From the NCBI GenBank assembly GCA_046582115.1, contig JAYGFA010000007.1, forward strand, positions 1-34,679: 34,679 nt of DNA, read 5' to 3'. The translations under genes were made by a program, and so were the position numbers. Positions 1 through 9,325 of this stretch are shown piece after piece. Positions within the stretch are counted from its first letter, which is position 1. Each line of letters opens with the position of its first letter. Origin of the DNA: UBA11889 sp046582115 (lineage in GTDB: Bacteria > Pseudomonadota > Gammaproteobacteria > Pseudomonadales > Azotimanducaceae). Under the pieces are notes generated by a model. That model saw only the letters and a program-made list of their open reading frames with translations, made no database searches and was not told where the DNA came from.

Positions 1-47
1 AGACTGCGTTCAGCGATTTGAGTGATTTGGATGGCTTGTCTGTATAG
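1..47 (+). CDS. mraZ: Probable 3' end of mraZ (partial)
   Basis: An open frame enters from the left edge (codons in phase with base 3) and ends at TAG 45-47, reading TAFSDLSDLDGLSV. MraZ proteins commonly end in a short acidic, leucine- and serine-rich tail, and mraZ is the gene normally just upstream of rsmH in the dcw cluster. MraZ is a DNA-binding regulator of that cluster. Only 14 residues are visible, so the call rests mainly on position. Confidence 0.5.
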   Translation, partial: TAFSDLSDLDGLSV

Positions 48-60
48 AGACGGCTCGAAA

Positions 61-969
61 ATGACTCAACACATACCTGTGTTGCAGGACGACATGGTTA
101 ACGCAGTTATGACGGATCCGGACGGGACCTACCTCGATGCGACCTTTGGGCGTGGAGGACATGCACGCGCCCTTTTAAGGCAACTGTCACCTAAAGCCTC
201 ACTGATGGTGCTTGACCGCGATCCTGACGCCTATCGTGTGGCTATCGATTTGTCACGAGAGGATTCGCGCGTGCACCCGAGGCGGGGGGTTTTCAGCAAA
301 ATAAATTCGATACTTTCCAGTAATCGGTGTGTTGGGTTGAGCGGTCTCATGATGGATGTAGGCGTGTCGTCTCCGCAGCTCGACGACCCCTCTCGTGGAT
401 TTAGCTTTATGCACAGTGGCCCGCTCGACATGCGAATGGATCCAGAGAGCGGAGAGAGTGCTGCTTCATGGCTTAATAGAGTAGATCTCGCAGATTTAAT
501 AAAGGTCTTGCGTGAATTGGGCGACGAAAAAAATGCACGGGCGATCGCGAAGTCCATCGTCAATGAAAGGCCGCTAAGCACCACCGCTGAATTGGTTTCT
601 GCGATCAACAGCGCTGGGTCACGACGCGATCCTCGTAAGCATTCCGCTACTCGTGTGTTTCAGGCAGTTCGAATGCACGTTAATGATGAACTCGACGAAT
701 TAAAACGGGGGATCGAAGTCGGGTTCCGTCACCTAGCAGACGGAGGGCGGATCGGGGTGTTGACGTTTCACAGCGTAGAACACTCGGTCGTACGCCAAAA
801 GTTTCGGAGTCTTGTACGTCCAGAGCTGCCTAGACGTTTACCTGTTCGCGGAATGTCCTTGGGGCGCGCTACATACGTGGTCAAAGCCAAGCGTCCGGAC
901 GCGGCTGAAACGGATAAGAACCCACGCTCTCGAAGTGCTCTGTTACAGGTCATAGAACGAATTGAGTAA
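61..969 (+). CDS. rsmH: 16S rRNA (cytosine(1402)-N(4))-methyltransferase RsmH
   Basis: RsmH (MraW) uses S-adenosylmethionine to methylate N4 of C1402 in the 16S rRNA decoding site. The 302-residue product has the SAM-binding loop FGRGGHAR near residue 35, the following acidic strand LDRDPDAY, and the conserved DVGVSSPQLD and FSFM..GPLDMRMD blocks; HSVE and the C-terminal RSRSA..L segment are also present. Length fits the family (about 310). The ATG at 61 is chosen because homologues start just before the HIPVL segment, and a GAGACGG stretch lies about 8 bases upstream. An in-frame extension back to base 22 is not family-like. It is the first complete gene of the dcw cluster; ftsL overlaps its end by 8 bases. 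Confidence 0.96.
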   Translation: MTQHIPVLQDDMVNAVMTDPDGTYLDATFGRGGHARALLRQLSPKASLMVLDRDPDAYRVAIDLSREDSRVHPRRGVFSKINSILSSNRCVGLSGLMMDVGVSSPQLDDPSRGFSFMHSGPLDMRMDPESGESAASWLNRVDLADLIKVLRELGDEKNARAIAKSIVNERPLSTTAELVSAINSAGSRRDPRKHSATRVFQAVRMHVNDELDELKRGIEVGFRHLADGGRIGVLTFHSVEHSVVRQKFRSLVRPELPRRLPVRGMSLGRATYVVKAKRPDAAETDKNPRSRSALLQVIERIE

Positions 970-1297
970 CGCCAGAAGAAAGCGTTTCAGCGACTCTTCA
1001 TGGTTCTTTTTCGGGGTTCTCGCTTTACTCAGTGTTGCGGCGAGCGGCGTCCAGGTTATTCGTGTGACTGATGATCGTCGGGCACTGTTCCACGAACTTA
1101 CCCGCAATCAAGAAATTCAAGACAGCTTATTGCAGGAATACAGCCGCTTATTGTTGGAGCGTGGGACTTTGTTGTCCTATCAAAATGTCGATCGTATTGC
1201 ACAAAGACGCCTGAATATGCGATTTCCTGAACAGGTGACGTCAGTATTTCGCCAACCGAAAGGGCAATCGATGGCACAAGATCGGAACATCCGTTGA
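962..1297 (+). CDS. ftsL: Cell division protein FtsL
   Basis: FtsL is a bitopic inner-membrane protein that joins FtsB and FtsQ and helps activate the FtsW-FtsI septal synthase. The 111-residue product has a short basic cytoplasmic tail (NARRKRF), one hydrophobic segment at about residues 13-33, and a periplasmic coiled-coil-like stretch around residues 45-75. It ends with the RLNMRFPEQV-type motif seen in many FtsL sequences. The start is a TTG that overlaps the end of rsmH by 8 bases; no better start exists downstream before the membrane segment. Sequence identity in this family is low, so the call combines topology, size and position between rsmH and ftsI. Confidence 0.9.
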   Translation: MSNARRKRFSDSSWFFFGVLALLSVAASGVQVIRVTDDRRALFHELTRNQEIQDSLLQEYSRLLLERGTLLSYQNVDRIAQRRLNMRFPEQVTSVFRQPKGQSMAQDRNIR

Positions 1298-2988
1298 ACC
1301 GTCCGCGTCATTTTGTGCTGACTGGGTTATTTACACTTGCGTTGTTTGGATTGGTCTGTCGTTCTGGTTATTTGGCCGTGACCGAACGTGAGTTTTTACA
1401 GGATCAAGGAGAGGCGCTAGCTACCGACATAGTAGAGATTCGCGCCCACCGCGGTGTTATTTCTGATCGCAATGGCGACCCGATGGCCGTGAGCACACCT
1501 GTTGTATCCGTATGGACGGATCCAAGTGTGGATAGACTGGACGCTCGCGAATTGGTACTCGTCGCAGAACTCCTCGATCGGCCCGTCGATGGGCTGATAA
1601 AACGACTTGAGCAAAGTAAACACTCCCAATTTGTCTACCTGGCTCGTCGCGTCAGTCCCGCGATCGCAAGATCTCTGCGTTCACTGGAAATACCAGGGAT
1701 TCGGTTTAAGCACGAGTATCGGCGGTTTTACCCATCTGGCGAAATATCGGCTCATGTAGTGGGAAGAACCGATATAGATGATGTGGGTCAAGAAGGTATT
1801 GAACTTTCAATGGACCACGTTCTAAGAGGTGTGCCCGGGTCTAAACGAGTCCTTAGAGATCGACGTGGACAACGTGTGAGAGATCTCGATTTTTTCGATG
1901 CTCCTGATTTCGGAGACGACGTTGAGCTCAGTATTGACCTTCGTCTTCAATTTCTAGCGTACCGGGAACTTAAATCAGCGGTTGAACACAGTGGAGCGCG
2001 GTCCGGGTCTGTCATAACACTGGATGTTGCGACTGGAGATGTACTTGCACTCGTTAACCAACCTTCCTACAACCCCAACCGAGTTGGCGAACGTGATTTT
2101 GACGGCATGCGCAACCGCGCCATTACTGATCTTTATGAGCCAGGATCTACGGTCAAGCCGTTCGCTATCTTGGCGGCACTGGAGACCGGTGCGTATTGGG
2201 CCGACACAATAATTGACACGAGTCCAGGCTACCTGATGGTGGGTCGAAAACTCATAGAAGATCCGGTCAATCGCGGTCAACTCACCTTAGCGGAAGTTCT
2301 CGCCAGGTCTAGCCAGGTAGGCGTCGCGAAGATAGCGCTCGGGCTCGAGGGGTCTCATCTGTATGACGTTTTTCATCGATCCGGTCTCGGTTCCTTTCCA
2401 GCGACGGGACTGCCGGGTGAGGTGTCAGGCTTACTTACTGACAGGGATATTGACAATCCAGTCGTACGTGCATCGTTGGCATACGGTTATGGTGTCACGG
2501 CTTCTGCAATGCAGCTCGCACAAAGTTATTTGACGATAGCGTCGGGGGGCGTTAGGCGTCAGGTGAACTTGATAAGAGGATTACCACAGGCATCTGAGGA
2601 GCGGGTCTTCGAAGAAAGTGACGTAGCATCTTTACTCCGCATGATGGAGGGTGTTGCCACTTCAAAAGGAACGGCACCGAAGGCTCGAGTTCCTGGTTTC
2701 GCAGTTGCCGGAAAGACAGGGACATCACGAAAGATTACATCGGGGAGTTATGACGACACGCGTCATGTTGCCCTGTTCGCTGGTATTGCGCCGTCCCGTG
2801 ATCCCCAGGTCGTTATTGTAGTAATAATTAATGAACCACTAGGGGAACAGGTGGGGGGCGGGGAAGTCGCGGCTCCGGTCTTCTCACGCATTTTGGCCAG
2901 ATCTTTACGGATATTAGGCGTTGCTCCCGAAAACCTAGTAGCGACGGATCGAGAAAACGAGCGTGAGGGATCTGATCGTGCGGCTTAG
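1294..2988 (+). CDS. ftsI: Septal peptidoglycan transpeptidase FtsI (PBP3)
   Basis: FtsI crosslinks septal peptidoglycan together with FtsW. The 564-residue protein has an N-terminal membrane anchor (about residues 7-27), the class B PBP pedestal domain with RGxIxDRNG near residue 50, and a transpeptidase domain. The catalytic tetrad is S285-T-V-K288 and the KTG motif is K474-T-G. The second motif, normally SxN, reads S339-S-Q341: the codon is CAG at 2314-2316. This is unusual for FtsI and is discussed as a finding. The start is TTG 1294, giving a 4-base TTGA overlap with the ftsL stop. Length is close to the family (E. coli 588). Confidence 0.96.
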   Translation: MNRPRHFVLTGLFTLALFGLVCRSGYLAVTEREFLQDQGEALATDIVEIRAHRGVISDRNGDPMAVSTPVVSVWTDPSVDRLDARELVLVAELLDRPVDGLIKRLEQSKHSQFVYLARRVSPAIARSLRSLEIPGIRFKHEYRRFYPSGEISAHVVGRTDIDDVGQEGIELSMDHVLRGVPGSKRVLRDRRGQRVRDLDFFDAPDFGDDVELSIDLRLQFLAYRELKSAVEHSGARSGSVITLDVATGDVLALVNQPSYNPNRVGERDFDGMRNRAITDLYEPGSTVKPFAILAALETGAYWADTIIDTSPGYLMVGRKLIEDPVNRGQLTLAEVLARSSQVGVAKIALGLEGSHLYDVFHRSGLGSFPATGLPGEVSGLLTDRDIDNPVVRASLAYGYGVTASAMQLAQSYLTIASGGVRRQVNLIRGLPQASEERVFEESDVASLLRMMEGVATSKGTAPKARVPGFAVAGKTGTSRKITSGSYDDTRHVALFAGIAPSRDPQVVIVVIINEPLGEQVGGGEVAAPVFSRILARSLRILGVAPENLVATDRENEREGSDRAA

Positions 2989-4408
2989 CGAGCTACTCGA
3001 TAACGTCAAATCTAATCGCGTCCAAGTCGGTGGAATTTGTATCGATTCGCGCAAAGTGATGCCCGGAGATTTGTTCATCGCCCTGCGTGGTGTAAATTTT
3101 GATGGCCATGACTTCGTTGATGAGGCTCTTCGGCGTGGTGCTGCAGCGGTCTGCGCTGAACGCCAAATCGCGGGATCATTTGACATCCCGATTGTCGTCG
3201 ATCCAAGTCTGCCACTAAAGTTGAGCACGATTGCAGGACGGTTTTATGCCGAACCTAGTGCAAGCATGTTTTGCATTGGGGTCACGGGAACTAACGGCAA
3301 GACATCGATTGCCCACCATTGTGCCGCTTTAATGGAGCACACCGGATTCATGGGCACGATTGGATGGGGACTTATAGGGAATCTTCATCCGTCGCATCTA
3401 ACGACCGAGGATGCCGTAACGGTTCAACAACGATTGCGGTGCCTTTGTTTGATGAAGCAGCAGTCCGTTGCTATGGAAGTAAGTTCCCATGCACTCGACC
3501 AAAACCGAGTTGCTGGCGTGTCGTTCGATGTTGCCGTTTTTTCAAATCTTAGCCGAGACCATATTGATTACCACGGTGGCTTTCGCCAATACGCTCTAGC
3601 GAAGCGAAGGTTATTTGAATTCGATAGCTTGACGGCTGCCGTGATAAATACCGATGAACCGTTTGGTCGAGAACTCGTGTTCCAATTGCGGGGTCGCGAT
3701 TTGACTTGTGTTACGTACGGCACAACTAAAGAAGCTGACGTTAGTTGGATTGTGGACAAGTACACGCGAGATGGCGTAGTCGGAAAGTGGCATACGAAGT
3801 GGGGTGAATCCGACTTTAATCTACAGCTGTTTGGAGACTTTTCCGTTTCAAATGTCGCGGCCGCATTGGGCATTACTCTACATAGGGGGTACGCCCTACA
3901 TGAAGTCGCTGATGCACTTACGCGTCTTCCCGATGTTCCTGGCCGAATGGAGACATTTCGAGTCGAAGGTAAGCCCGCCGTCGTAGTTGATTACGCACAC
4001 ACCCCTGAAGCATTGAGACTAGCGCTTTCAGCACTCCGAACCCACATCGGTGGACGCTTGATATGTGTATTTGGGTGTGGCGGCGATCGTGATCAAGGCA
4101 AGCGGCCAATGATGGGAGCCGTCGTGGCAGGTCAGGCGGATATGGCCATTGTTACTGCAGACAACCCGCGTTCGGAAAAAGTCGACTTCATCAATAGGCA
4201 AATTGTGGAGGGATTTGGAAACTGGGATGCATATCGCGTAATTCCCGATAGAGGTTCGGCAGTTCATGAAGCTCTTAAGTCTGCGTCAACCGATGACGTC
4301 GTGTTGATAGCAGGCAAGGGTCACGAGGACGCGCAGGAAATCAACGGTGAAAAGAACGTATTTGATGATCGGGATTGCGTCAAAAACCTGCTCGGATTGA
4401 CAGACTAA
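2978..4408 (+). CDS. murE: UDP-MurNAc-L-Ala-D-Glu:meso-diaminopimelate ligase MurE
   Basis: MurE adds the third peptide residue to UDP-MurNAc-dipeptide in the cytoplasm. The 476-residue product has the ATP loop TGTNGKT at residues 104-110, the segment NLSRDHIDYHG with a downstream AKRRLF that carries the lysine normally carbamylated, and DNPR at residues 395-398, the signature for meso-diaminopimelate rather than lysine. I chose the GTG at 2978 because GAGGGA lies 7 bases upstream; the GTG at 2963 in the same frame has a weaker site. The start overlaps the ftsI end by 11 bases. In most gammaproteobacteria murF follows; here mraY follows directly. Confidence 0.96.
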   Translation: MRLSELLDNVKSNRVQVGGICIDSRKVMPGDLFIALRGVNFDGHDFVDEALRRGAAAVCAERQIAGSFDIPIVVDPSLPLKLSTIAGRFYAEPSASMFCIGVTGTNGKTSIAHHCAALMEHTGFMGTIGWGLIGNLHPSHLTTEDAVTVQQRLRCLCLMKQQSVAMEVSSHALDQNRVAGVSFDVAVFSNLSRDHIDYHGGFRQYALAKRRLFEFDSLTAAVINTDEPFGRELVFQLRGRDLTCVTYGTTKEADVSWIVDKYTRDGVVGKWHTKWGESDFNLQLFGDFSVSNVAAALGITLHRGYALHEVADALTRLPDVPGRMETFRVEGKPAVVVDYAHTPEALRLALSALRTHIGGRLICVFGCGGDRDQGKRPMMGAVVAGQADMAIVTADNPRSEKVDFINRQIVEGFGNWDAYRVIPDRGSAVHEALKSASTDDVVLIAGKGHEDAQEINGEKNVFDDRDCVKNLLGLTD

Positions 4409-5496
4409 TGTTGCTCTGGTTGACCGATTATTTATCGCAGTTTGTAGCCGCCTTTGGAGTATTCCAGTACTTGACCTTCAGGACGATGGTCAGCGCGGGT
4501 ACCGCCATGTTCTTGTCACTAGCCCTAGGCCCGGTTCTTATTCGCAAGCTCTCAACTCATCAAATTGGCGAAGTCGTTCGTGACGATGGACCAAGGTCCC
4601 ATCAAAGCAAGGCTGGTACGCCAACGATGGGCGGGGCATTGATTCTTTTAGTGATTTTGGCGACCACGATAATGTGGGGAGATCTTGGTAACCGATATAT
4701 ACGCATTGTTCTGTGCGTCACTCTCTCCTTCGGCGCTATTGGATGGATTGACGATTTCGTAAAGATTTCGCGCTCAAGCCCCCACCACGGGCTTTCTGCG
4801 AAGTGGAAGTTTTTGTTCCAATCGGTGTTTGGTATTGCTGCCGCGGTCGCTCTATACAGCACCGCCTCGTCGTCGGCCGACACCACTCTAATCGTGCCTT
4901 TCTTCAAAGCAATTTCGATCCCTCTTGGAGCTTTCGGATTCGTCTTTTTGGCGTACCTAATAATTGTGGGCATGAGTAACGCGGTAAATCTGACAGATGG
5001 TCTGGACGGCCTGGCAATTTTACCCACGGTTATTGTCGGTGCCGCGTTGGGCCTCATCGCTTATCTTGTCGGCAACATTGAATTCGCGACGTACTTGCAA
5101 ATTCCCTATGTCGCGGGCGCTGGTGAGCTTTCGGTATTCTGCGGAGCGTTAATAGGGGCTGGCCTCGGTTTTCTTTGGTTCAACGCTTATCCCGCGCAGG
5201 TCTTTATGGGTGACACGGGATCACTTGCACTCGGGTCGGCTCTGGGTGCAGTAGGGGTAATGGTTAGACACGAGATCGTTCTCTTGATCATGGGGGGCTT
5301 ATTCGTTCTTGAGGCTTTTTCCGTGATCGTTCAAGTAGCTGGTTTTAAGATTACTGGTCGGCGCATTTTTAGGATGGCACCTATCCATCACCACTTCGAA
5401 TTGAAGGGGTGGCCTGAACCCAAAATAATCGTTCGATTCTGGATTATTACGCTAATGCTCGTGATGTTTGGTATATCTACGTTGAAACTGCGATGA
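4408..5496 (+). CDS. mraY: Phospho-N-acetylmuramoyl-pentapeptide transferase MraY
   Basis: MraY moves phospho-MurNAc-pentapeptide to undecaprenyl phosphate, making lipid I in the inner membrane. The 362-residue, roughly ten-helix protein contains the family landmarks GTPTMGG, the IDDFVK aspartates, NAVNLTDGLDGLA, FMGDTGSLALG and the histidine motif MAPIHHHFE. Length matches E. coli (360). The ATG at 4408 shares one base with the murE stop (TAATG), so translation is probably coupled. An in-frame extension to 4375 lies inside murE and is not family-like. Confidence 0.97.
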   Translation: MLLWLTDYLSQFVAAFGVFQYLTFRTMVSAGTAMFLSLALGPVLIRKLSTHQIGEVVRDDGPRSHQSKAGTPTMGGALILLVILATTIMWGDLGNRYIRIVLCVTLSFGAIGWIDDFVKISRSSPHHGLSAKWKFLFQSVFGIAAAVALYSTASSSADTTLIVPFFKAISIPLGAFGFVFLAYLIIVGMSNAVNLTDGLDGLAILPTVIVGAALGLIAYLVGNIEFATYLQIPYVAGAGELSVFCGALIGAGLGFLWFNAYPAQVFMGDTGSLALGSALGAVGVMVRHEIVLLIMGGLFVLEAFSVIVQVAGFKITGRRIFRMAPIHHHFELKGWPEPKIIVRFWIITLMLVMFGISTLKLR

Positions 5497-6803
5497 AACC
5501 AAACGGCACTTTGATTCTGGGTGCTGGCGTCAGCGGTATGTCGTGCCTTAGATATCTTCACGGGAAACGAGACCTTGTCGTCTGCGATACCCGATTCGAC
5601 ACGGACCAAAGCCCAATCCCAAATTCAAGAACTTTCTATCAAAACTTTCCTCAAGCATCGTTGATAAAGCTAAGTGACTTTGATCGCGCGATCGATTCGG
5701 TTTCGACTATGATCGTGAGCCCCGGTCTACCTCTTGACCATTGCTTGGTGCGAAAAGCTCTCGCTGCGGGAATCGAACTGTGCAGTGACATGGACTTGTT
5801 CATGGACGCGGTCGAGGGCCCCGTTATTGGAATTACGGGCACCAACGGCAAGAGCACTGTAACGTCGCTTGTAGGCGCCATGCTCGAGGACAATGCGTTT
5901 GGCGTCGGGGGAAATCTAGGCCCACCGGCCTTGGATCTACTCAATGATGAGATTGCGGGTTACGTCCTTGAGTTGTCGAGCTTTCAACTCGAACGTATGG
6001 AAGCAAGACATTTTGATGTTGCGTCGATCACCAATATCAGTGACGACCATCTGGATCGCCATGAGTCGCTCGATTCATACGCGGCGGTTAAACAACGGAT
6101 TTATAGAGATTGTAGATTTGCAGTTTATAACGGCGAAGACTCTCGCTCGCGACCCTTAGATGACTTGCCATCTATTGCGATCAATAAAGATGAACAGTGG
6201 CGTGTAATCGAAAAAGGAGTAGTTATTGATGGAAGGTTTGTGGCTAATGACACGATTAAACTTACGGGTGATCACAATCGGTTTAATGTCGTTGCCGCTG
6301 CGGCCATTGCACATAGCTCCGGGGCTAGCTTCGACAATATCCGACGCGCTTTGGAGACCTTCGAGGGCTTGCCGCACCGAGTCCAAATTATAGGCAGTAT
6401 TGACGATGTCACGTATGTAGATGACTCGAAAGCTACCAACTTGGGATCCTGCATTGCAGCAATTGAAGGTCTAATTACACAACCGTCATCGCGAAAAATC
6501 GTCCTGATCGCTGGGGGGATGGGAAAGGGCGCAGATTTCGCCGCGTTGGGACGGGCTATCCCTGGTCATGTTCGAACGGTGGTATTGATTGGTCGAGATG
6601 CCAGACTTATCGCAGCTAACATTCCGGACACGCCCGTAGTCTTTGCTTCGGACCTCGACGACGCGGTGGTGAAGGCACGAATGGACGCGCTTCCTGGCGA
6701 TGTAGTTCTGTTCTCGCCTGCGTGCGCGAGTTTCGACATGTTCGAGAACTTCGTAGTTCGTGGACAGGCGTTTACTCGCATTGTGCAAGGCATGTCCAAG
6801 TGA
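5493..6803 (+). CDS. murD: UDP-MurNAc-L-alanine:D-glutamate ligase MurD
   Basis: MurD adds D-glutamate to UDP-MurNAc-L-alanine using ATP. The 436-residue protein shows an N-terminal UDP-binding Rossmann segment (LILGAGVSGMSCLRYL), the ATP loop TGTNGKS from residue 115, the ELSSFQLE segment, NISDDHLDRH, and a C-terminal domain with YVDDSKATN and IAGGMGKGADF. All are MurD-type. The ATG at 5493 overlaps the mraY stop by four bases (ATGA). Family length is about 440. Confidence 0.97.
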   Translation: MKPNGTLILGAGVSGMSCLRYLHGKRDLVVCDTRFDTDQSPIPNSRTFYQNFPQASLIKLSDFDRAIDSVSTMIVSPGLPLDHCLVRKALAAGIELCSDMDLFMDAVEGPVIGITGTNGKSTVTSLVGAMLEDNAFGVGGNLGPPALDLLNDEIAGYVLELSSFQLERMEARHFDVASITNISDDHLDRHESLDSYAAVKQRIYRDCRFAVYNGEDSRSRPLDDLPSIAINKDEQWRVIEKGVVIDGRFVANDTIKLTGDHNRFNVVAAAAIAHSSGASFDNIRRALETFEGLPHRVQIIGSIDDVTYVDDSKATNLGSCIAAIEGLITQPSSRKIVLIAGGMGKGADFAALGRAIPGHVRTVVLIGRDARLIAANIPDTPVVFASDLDDAVVKARMDALPGDVVLFSPACASFDMFENFVVRGQAFTRIVQGMSK

Positions 6804-7912
6804 CCGCGAATTTCGATACATCCCTCGCGATCGCTTGGCTCATGGCATTGGTGATCGGCGTGATTATGGTTGCTTCGGCGTCATCGGCTTTCGACGTCGC
6901 AGGTATCTCGTACGGCGTTAGGCAAATTGTGTACGTCTTCGCGTCCATATGTGCGTTTGGAGTCGTGGTTTCGCTGCCCTTGAAACTATGGGAATTCGGG
7001 CATAAATCGTGCTTGTTCGTAGCACTCTTGTTGGCCGTTGTCGTGTTGATTCCAGGTATTGGAAGCGTGGTTAACGGTAGCAGACGTTGGATTGATTTCG
7101 GATTCTTTACTTTGCAAGCATCCGAATGGATTAAGTTTTTGGTTCTTATCTATATCGCTGGTTTTCTGTCTCGCTCTGGTGAAAAAGTAAAGCGGGGAGG
7201 TATCGACCTCCTACGCCCGATGCTGTGGCTCACGCCTGTTTTTCTCCTAGTCCTGATAGAGCCCGATTTCGGCACTCTCGTTGTTCTTTTGGTGTTGGTA
7301 GCGGGTTTAACGTTTCTGGCTGGTCTGAGGTTGCGGCATTTTTTGTTAGCAGCAGCTTTTGTAAGTGGTGCACTCTACATACTTATTTTAATCAGCCCAG
7401 AAAGGACTGATCGTCTCGCAACGTTTCTTGATCCCTGGGCTTCGGCGTCTGATGGAGGTTATCAACTCACGCAAGCGTTGATAGCGTTCGGTCGTGGAGA
7501 AATTACAGGTATTGGCCTGGGCGATGGGATCCAGAAGCTCTTTTATCTACCGGCGGCGCATAACGATTTTATTTTTGCCGTTATTGCGGAGGAACTTGGC
7601 CTTGTTGGTGCAGTTTTTGTAATAAGCCTGCTGGGTTTTATCGTATTACGTAGCTTTAGGATTGCCCGAAAGGCGGTTGATGTTGATCGTTCATTCGCCG
7701 GTTATTTGGCATACGGTGCCGGTCTCTTAATAGGGGCTCAGGTACTCATTAATGTTGGAGTAAATACCGGTGTTCTTCCCACGAAGGGCTTAACTTTGCC
7801 GTTCATAAGTTATGGGGGGAACAGTCTTCTCGTCTGCGCAATGTTGATGGGATTAATCCAGCGCGCGAGTTTTGAAGTTTCGACGAAAACTACACAAGGT
7901 CGTGCATCTTGA
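6800..7912 (+). CDS. ftsW: Peptidoglycan glycosyltransferase FtsW (SEDS family)
   Basis: FtsW polymerises lipid II at the septum together with FtsI. The 370-residue polytopic protein has about ten hydrophobic segments and SEDS landmarks: GSRRWIDFG near residue 93, ASEWIKF, EPDFGT, the AHNDFIFAVIAEELG block and the C-terminal PFISYGGNS. The GTG at 6800 is chosen: it makes a GTGA overlap with the murD stop, and AAGG lies 9 bases upstream. An in-frame extension upstream would run inside murD. It is slightly shorter than P. aeruginosa FtsW (about 400). In this cluster murG normally follows, but murC follows instead with a 4-base overlap. Confidence 0.95.
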   Translation: MTANFDTSLAIAWLMALVIGVIMVASASSAFDVAGISYGVRQIVYVFASICAFGVVVSLPLKLWEFGHKSCLFVALLLAVVVLIPGIGSVVNGSRRWIDFGFFTLQASEWIKFLVLIYIAGFLSRSGEKVKRGGIDLLRPMLWLTPVFLLVLIEPDFGTLVVLLVLVAGLTFLAGLRLRHFLLAAAFVSGALYILILISPERTDRLATFLDPWASASDGGYQLTQALIAFGRGEITGIGLGDGIQKLFYLPAAHNDFIFAVIAEELGLVGAVFVISLLGFIVLRSFRIARKAVDVDRSFAGYLAYGAGLLIGAQVLINVGVNTGVLPTKGLTLPFISYGGNSLLVCAMLMGLIQRASFEVSTKTTQGRAS

Positions 7913-9324
7913 GACCGTTGGTTAAAAAGTCTCGGGTCGTACCCGATATGGGTCGAGTTAAACGCATTCACTTTGTTGGAGTGGGTGGTTCAGGTATGTG
8001 CGGTATCGCAGAGGTGCTCCTGAACCAAGGTTACTCTGTGACGGGATCAGACATCGCCGGTTCTAGTGTCGTCCGTCGCCTCGCGGAACTAGGTGCCCAA
8101 GTTTCGGTCGGGCATGAAGCGCACAACGTCGTCGGTTCCGACGTAGTGGTTGTGTCGAGTGCGGTTGATAACGATAACCCAGAAATCGTTGAAGCTCGTC
8201 GGCAGAGAATTCCTGTCATCGCTAGGGCCGAAATGCTTGGCGAATTAATGCGGTATCGACATGGTATTGCTGTTGCTGGTACGCATGGTAAAACTACTAC
8301 GACAGGGCTTATTACCAGTATTTTCCAGGCGGCTGGCCTTGATCCGACTTTTGTCGTTGGAGGCTTGCTGAAAAGCGAAGGACGAAATGCAAAGCTTGGT
8401 GATGGAAAGTATTTAATAGCTGAGGCGGATGAAAGCGATGCCTCCTTCCTGTTTCTACAACCCATGGTTGCCGTAATAACGAATGTCGATAAAGACCATC
8501 TTTCTGCCTACGACCATGATTTTGAAAAACTCAAACAAACGTTTATCCAATTTATCCATCGATTGCCATTTTATGGCCATGTCTTTCTATGTTTAGACGA
8601 CAAGCCCGCGTATTCACTAATGCCAGAGTTGGCGAGACCGGTATACACATATGGTCTTTCTGCCGAAGCCGATTTTCGCGCCAGAGACATAGAATACGAA
8701 GAAAGCGTATGGCGGTTCACGGTCGAACGTCCCGAAAAACTTGGTGAATTGGACGTAGAACTTCCGTTGCCGGGCTTCCACAACGTTAGAAACGCAGTCG
8801 CGGCGGTCGCTGTTGCCACGGAAGAAGCCATCGCCGATGAGGCGATACGACAGGGCCTAAAGAATTTCAGCGGTGTGGGTCGACGTTTTGAAACACATGA
8901 AATAAAGGTTGGCGAAAAACACATAACCCTGGTCGATGACTACGGTCATCATCCCACAGAGGTTAAGAACGTGCTGGATACAGCACGTCTGATCTGGCCA
9001 ACGAGACGGTTGCTCATGGTCTATCAGCCGCATCGGTATACGCGAACACAGGACCTCTACGATGATTTTGTGCGGGTTCTTGCCGACGTTGATGCTCTCA
9101 TATTGATCGAAATTTACTCAGCGGGAGAGCAGGCGATACCTGGAGCCGACAGCAAAAGTTTGGCGGCAGGAATACGGCAAAGGGGCGGCGTCAATCCGAT
9201 ACTTGTATCGGATCCTCACGAAGCGTGTGCGATGGCAAAGAAACTCTCGAATCATGGTGATGTGCTAATCGTTCAGGGAGCAGGCAACGTAAGTCTTGTC
9301 TCAGCTGGCTTGGAGACTTGTTAG
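7909..9324 (+). CDS. murC: UDP-N-acetylmuramate:L-alanine ligase MurC
   Basis: MurC starts the stem peptide by adding L-alanine to UDP-MurNAc. The 471-residue protein has the N-terminal IHFVGVGGSGMCGIAE loop, the ATP loop GTHGKT at residues 124-129, the AEADESDASF block, NVDKDHLSAY, the VDDYGHHPTEV motif and the FQPHR-type YQPHRYTRT. The TTG at 7909 overlaps the ftsW stop by four bases and has AAGG upstream. An ATG at 7948 would remove 13 residues; many homologues have a short extension here, so I keep the TTG. Neither murB nor ddl follows, unlike the usual order. Confidence 0.96.
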   Translation: MRPLVKKSRVVPDMGRVKRIHFVGVGGSGMCGIAEVLLNQGYSVTGSDIAGSSVVRRLAELGAQVSVGHEAHNVVGSDVVVVSSAVDNDNPEIVEARRQRIPVIARAEMLGELMRYRHGIAVAGTHGKTTTTGLITSIFQAAGLDPTFVVGGLLKSEGRNAKLGDGKYLIAEADESDASFLFLQPMVAVITNVDKDHLSAYDHDFEKLKQTFIQFIHRLPFYGHVFLCLDDKPAYSLMPELARPVYTYGLSAEADFRARDIEYEESVWRFTVERPEKLGELDVELPLPGFHNVRNAVAAVAVATEEAIADEAIRQGLKNFSGVGRRFETHEIKVGEKHITLVDDYGHHPTEVKNVLDTARLIWPTRRLLMVYQPHRYTRTQDLYDDFVRVLADVDALILIEIYSAGEQAIPGADSKSLAAGIRQRGGVNPILVSDPHEACAMAKKLSNHGDVLIVQGAGNVSLVSAGLETC

Positions 9325-9325
9325 C

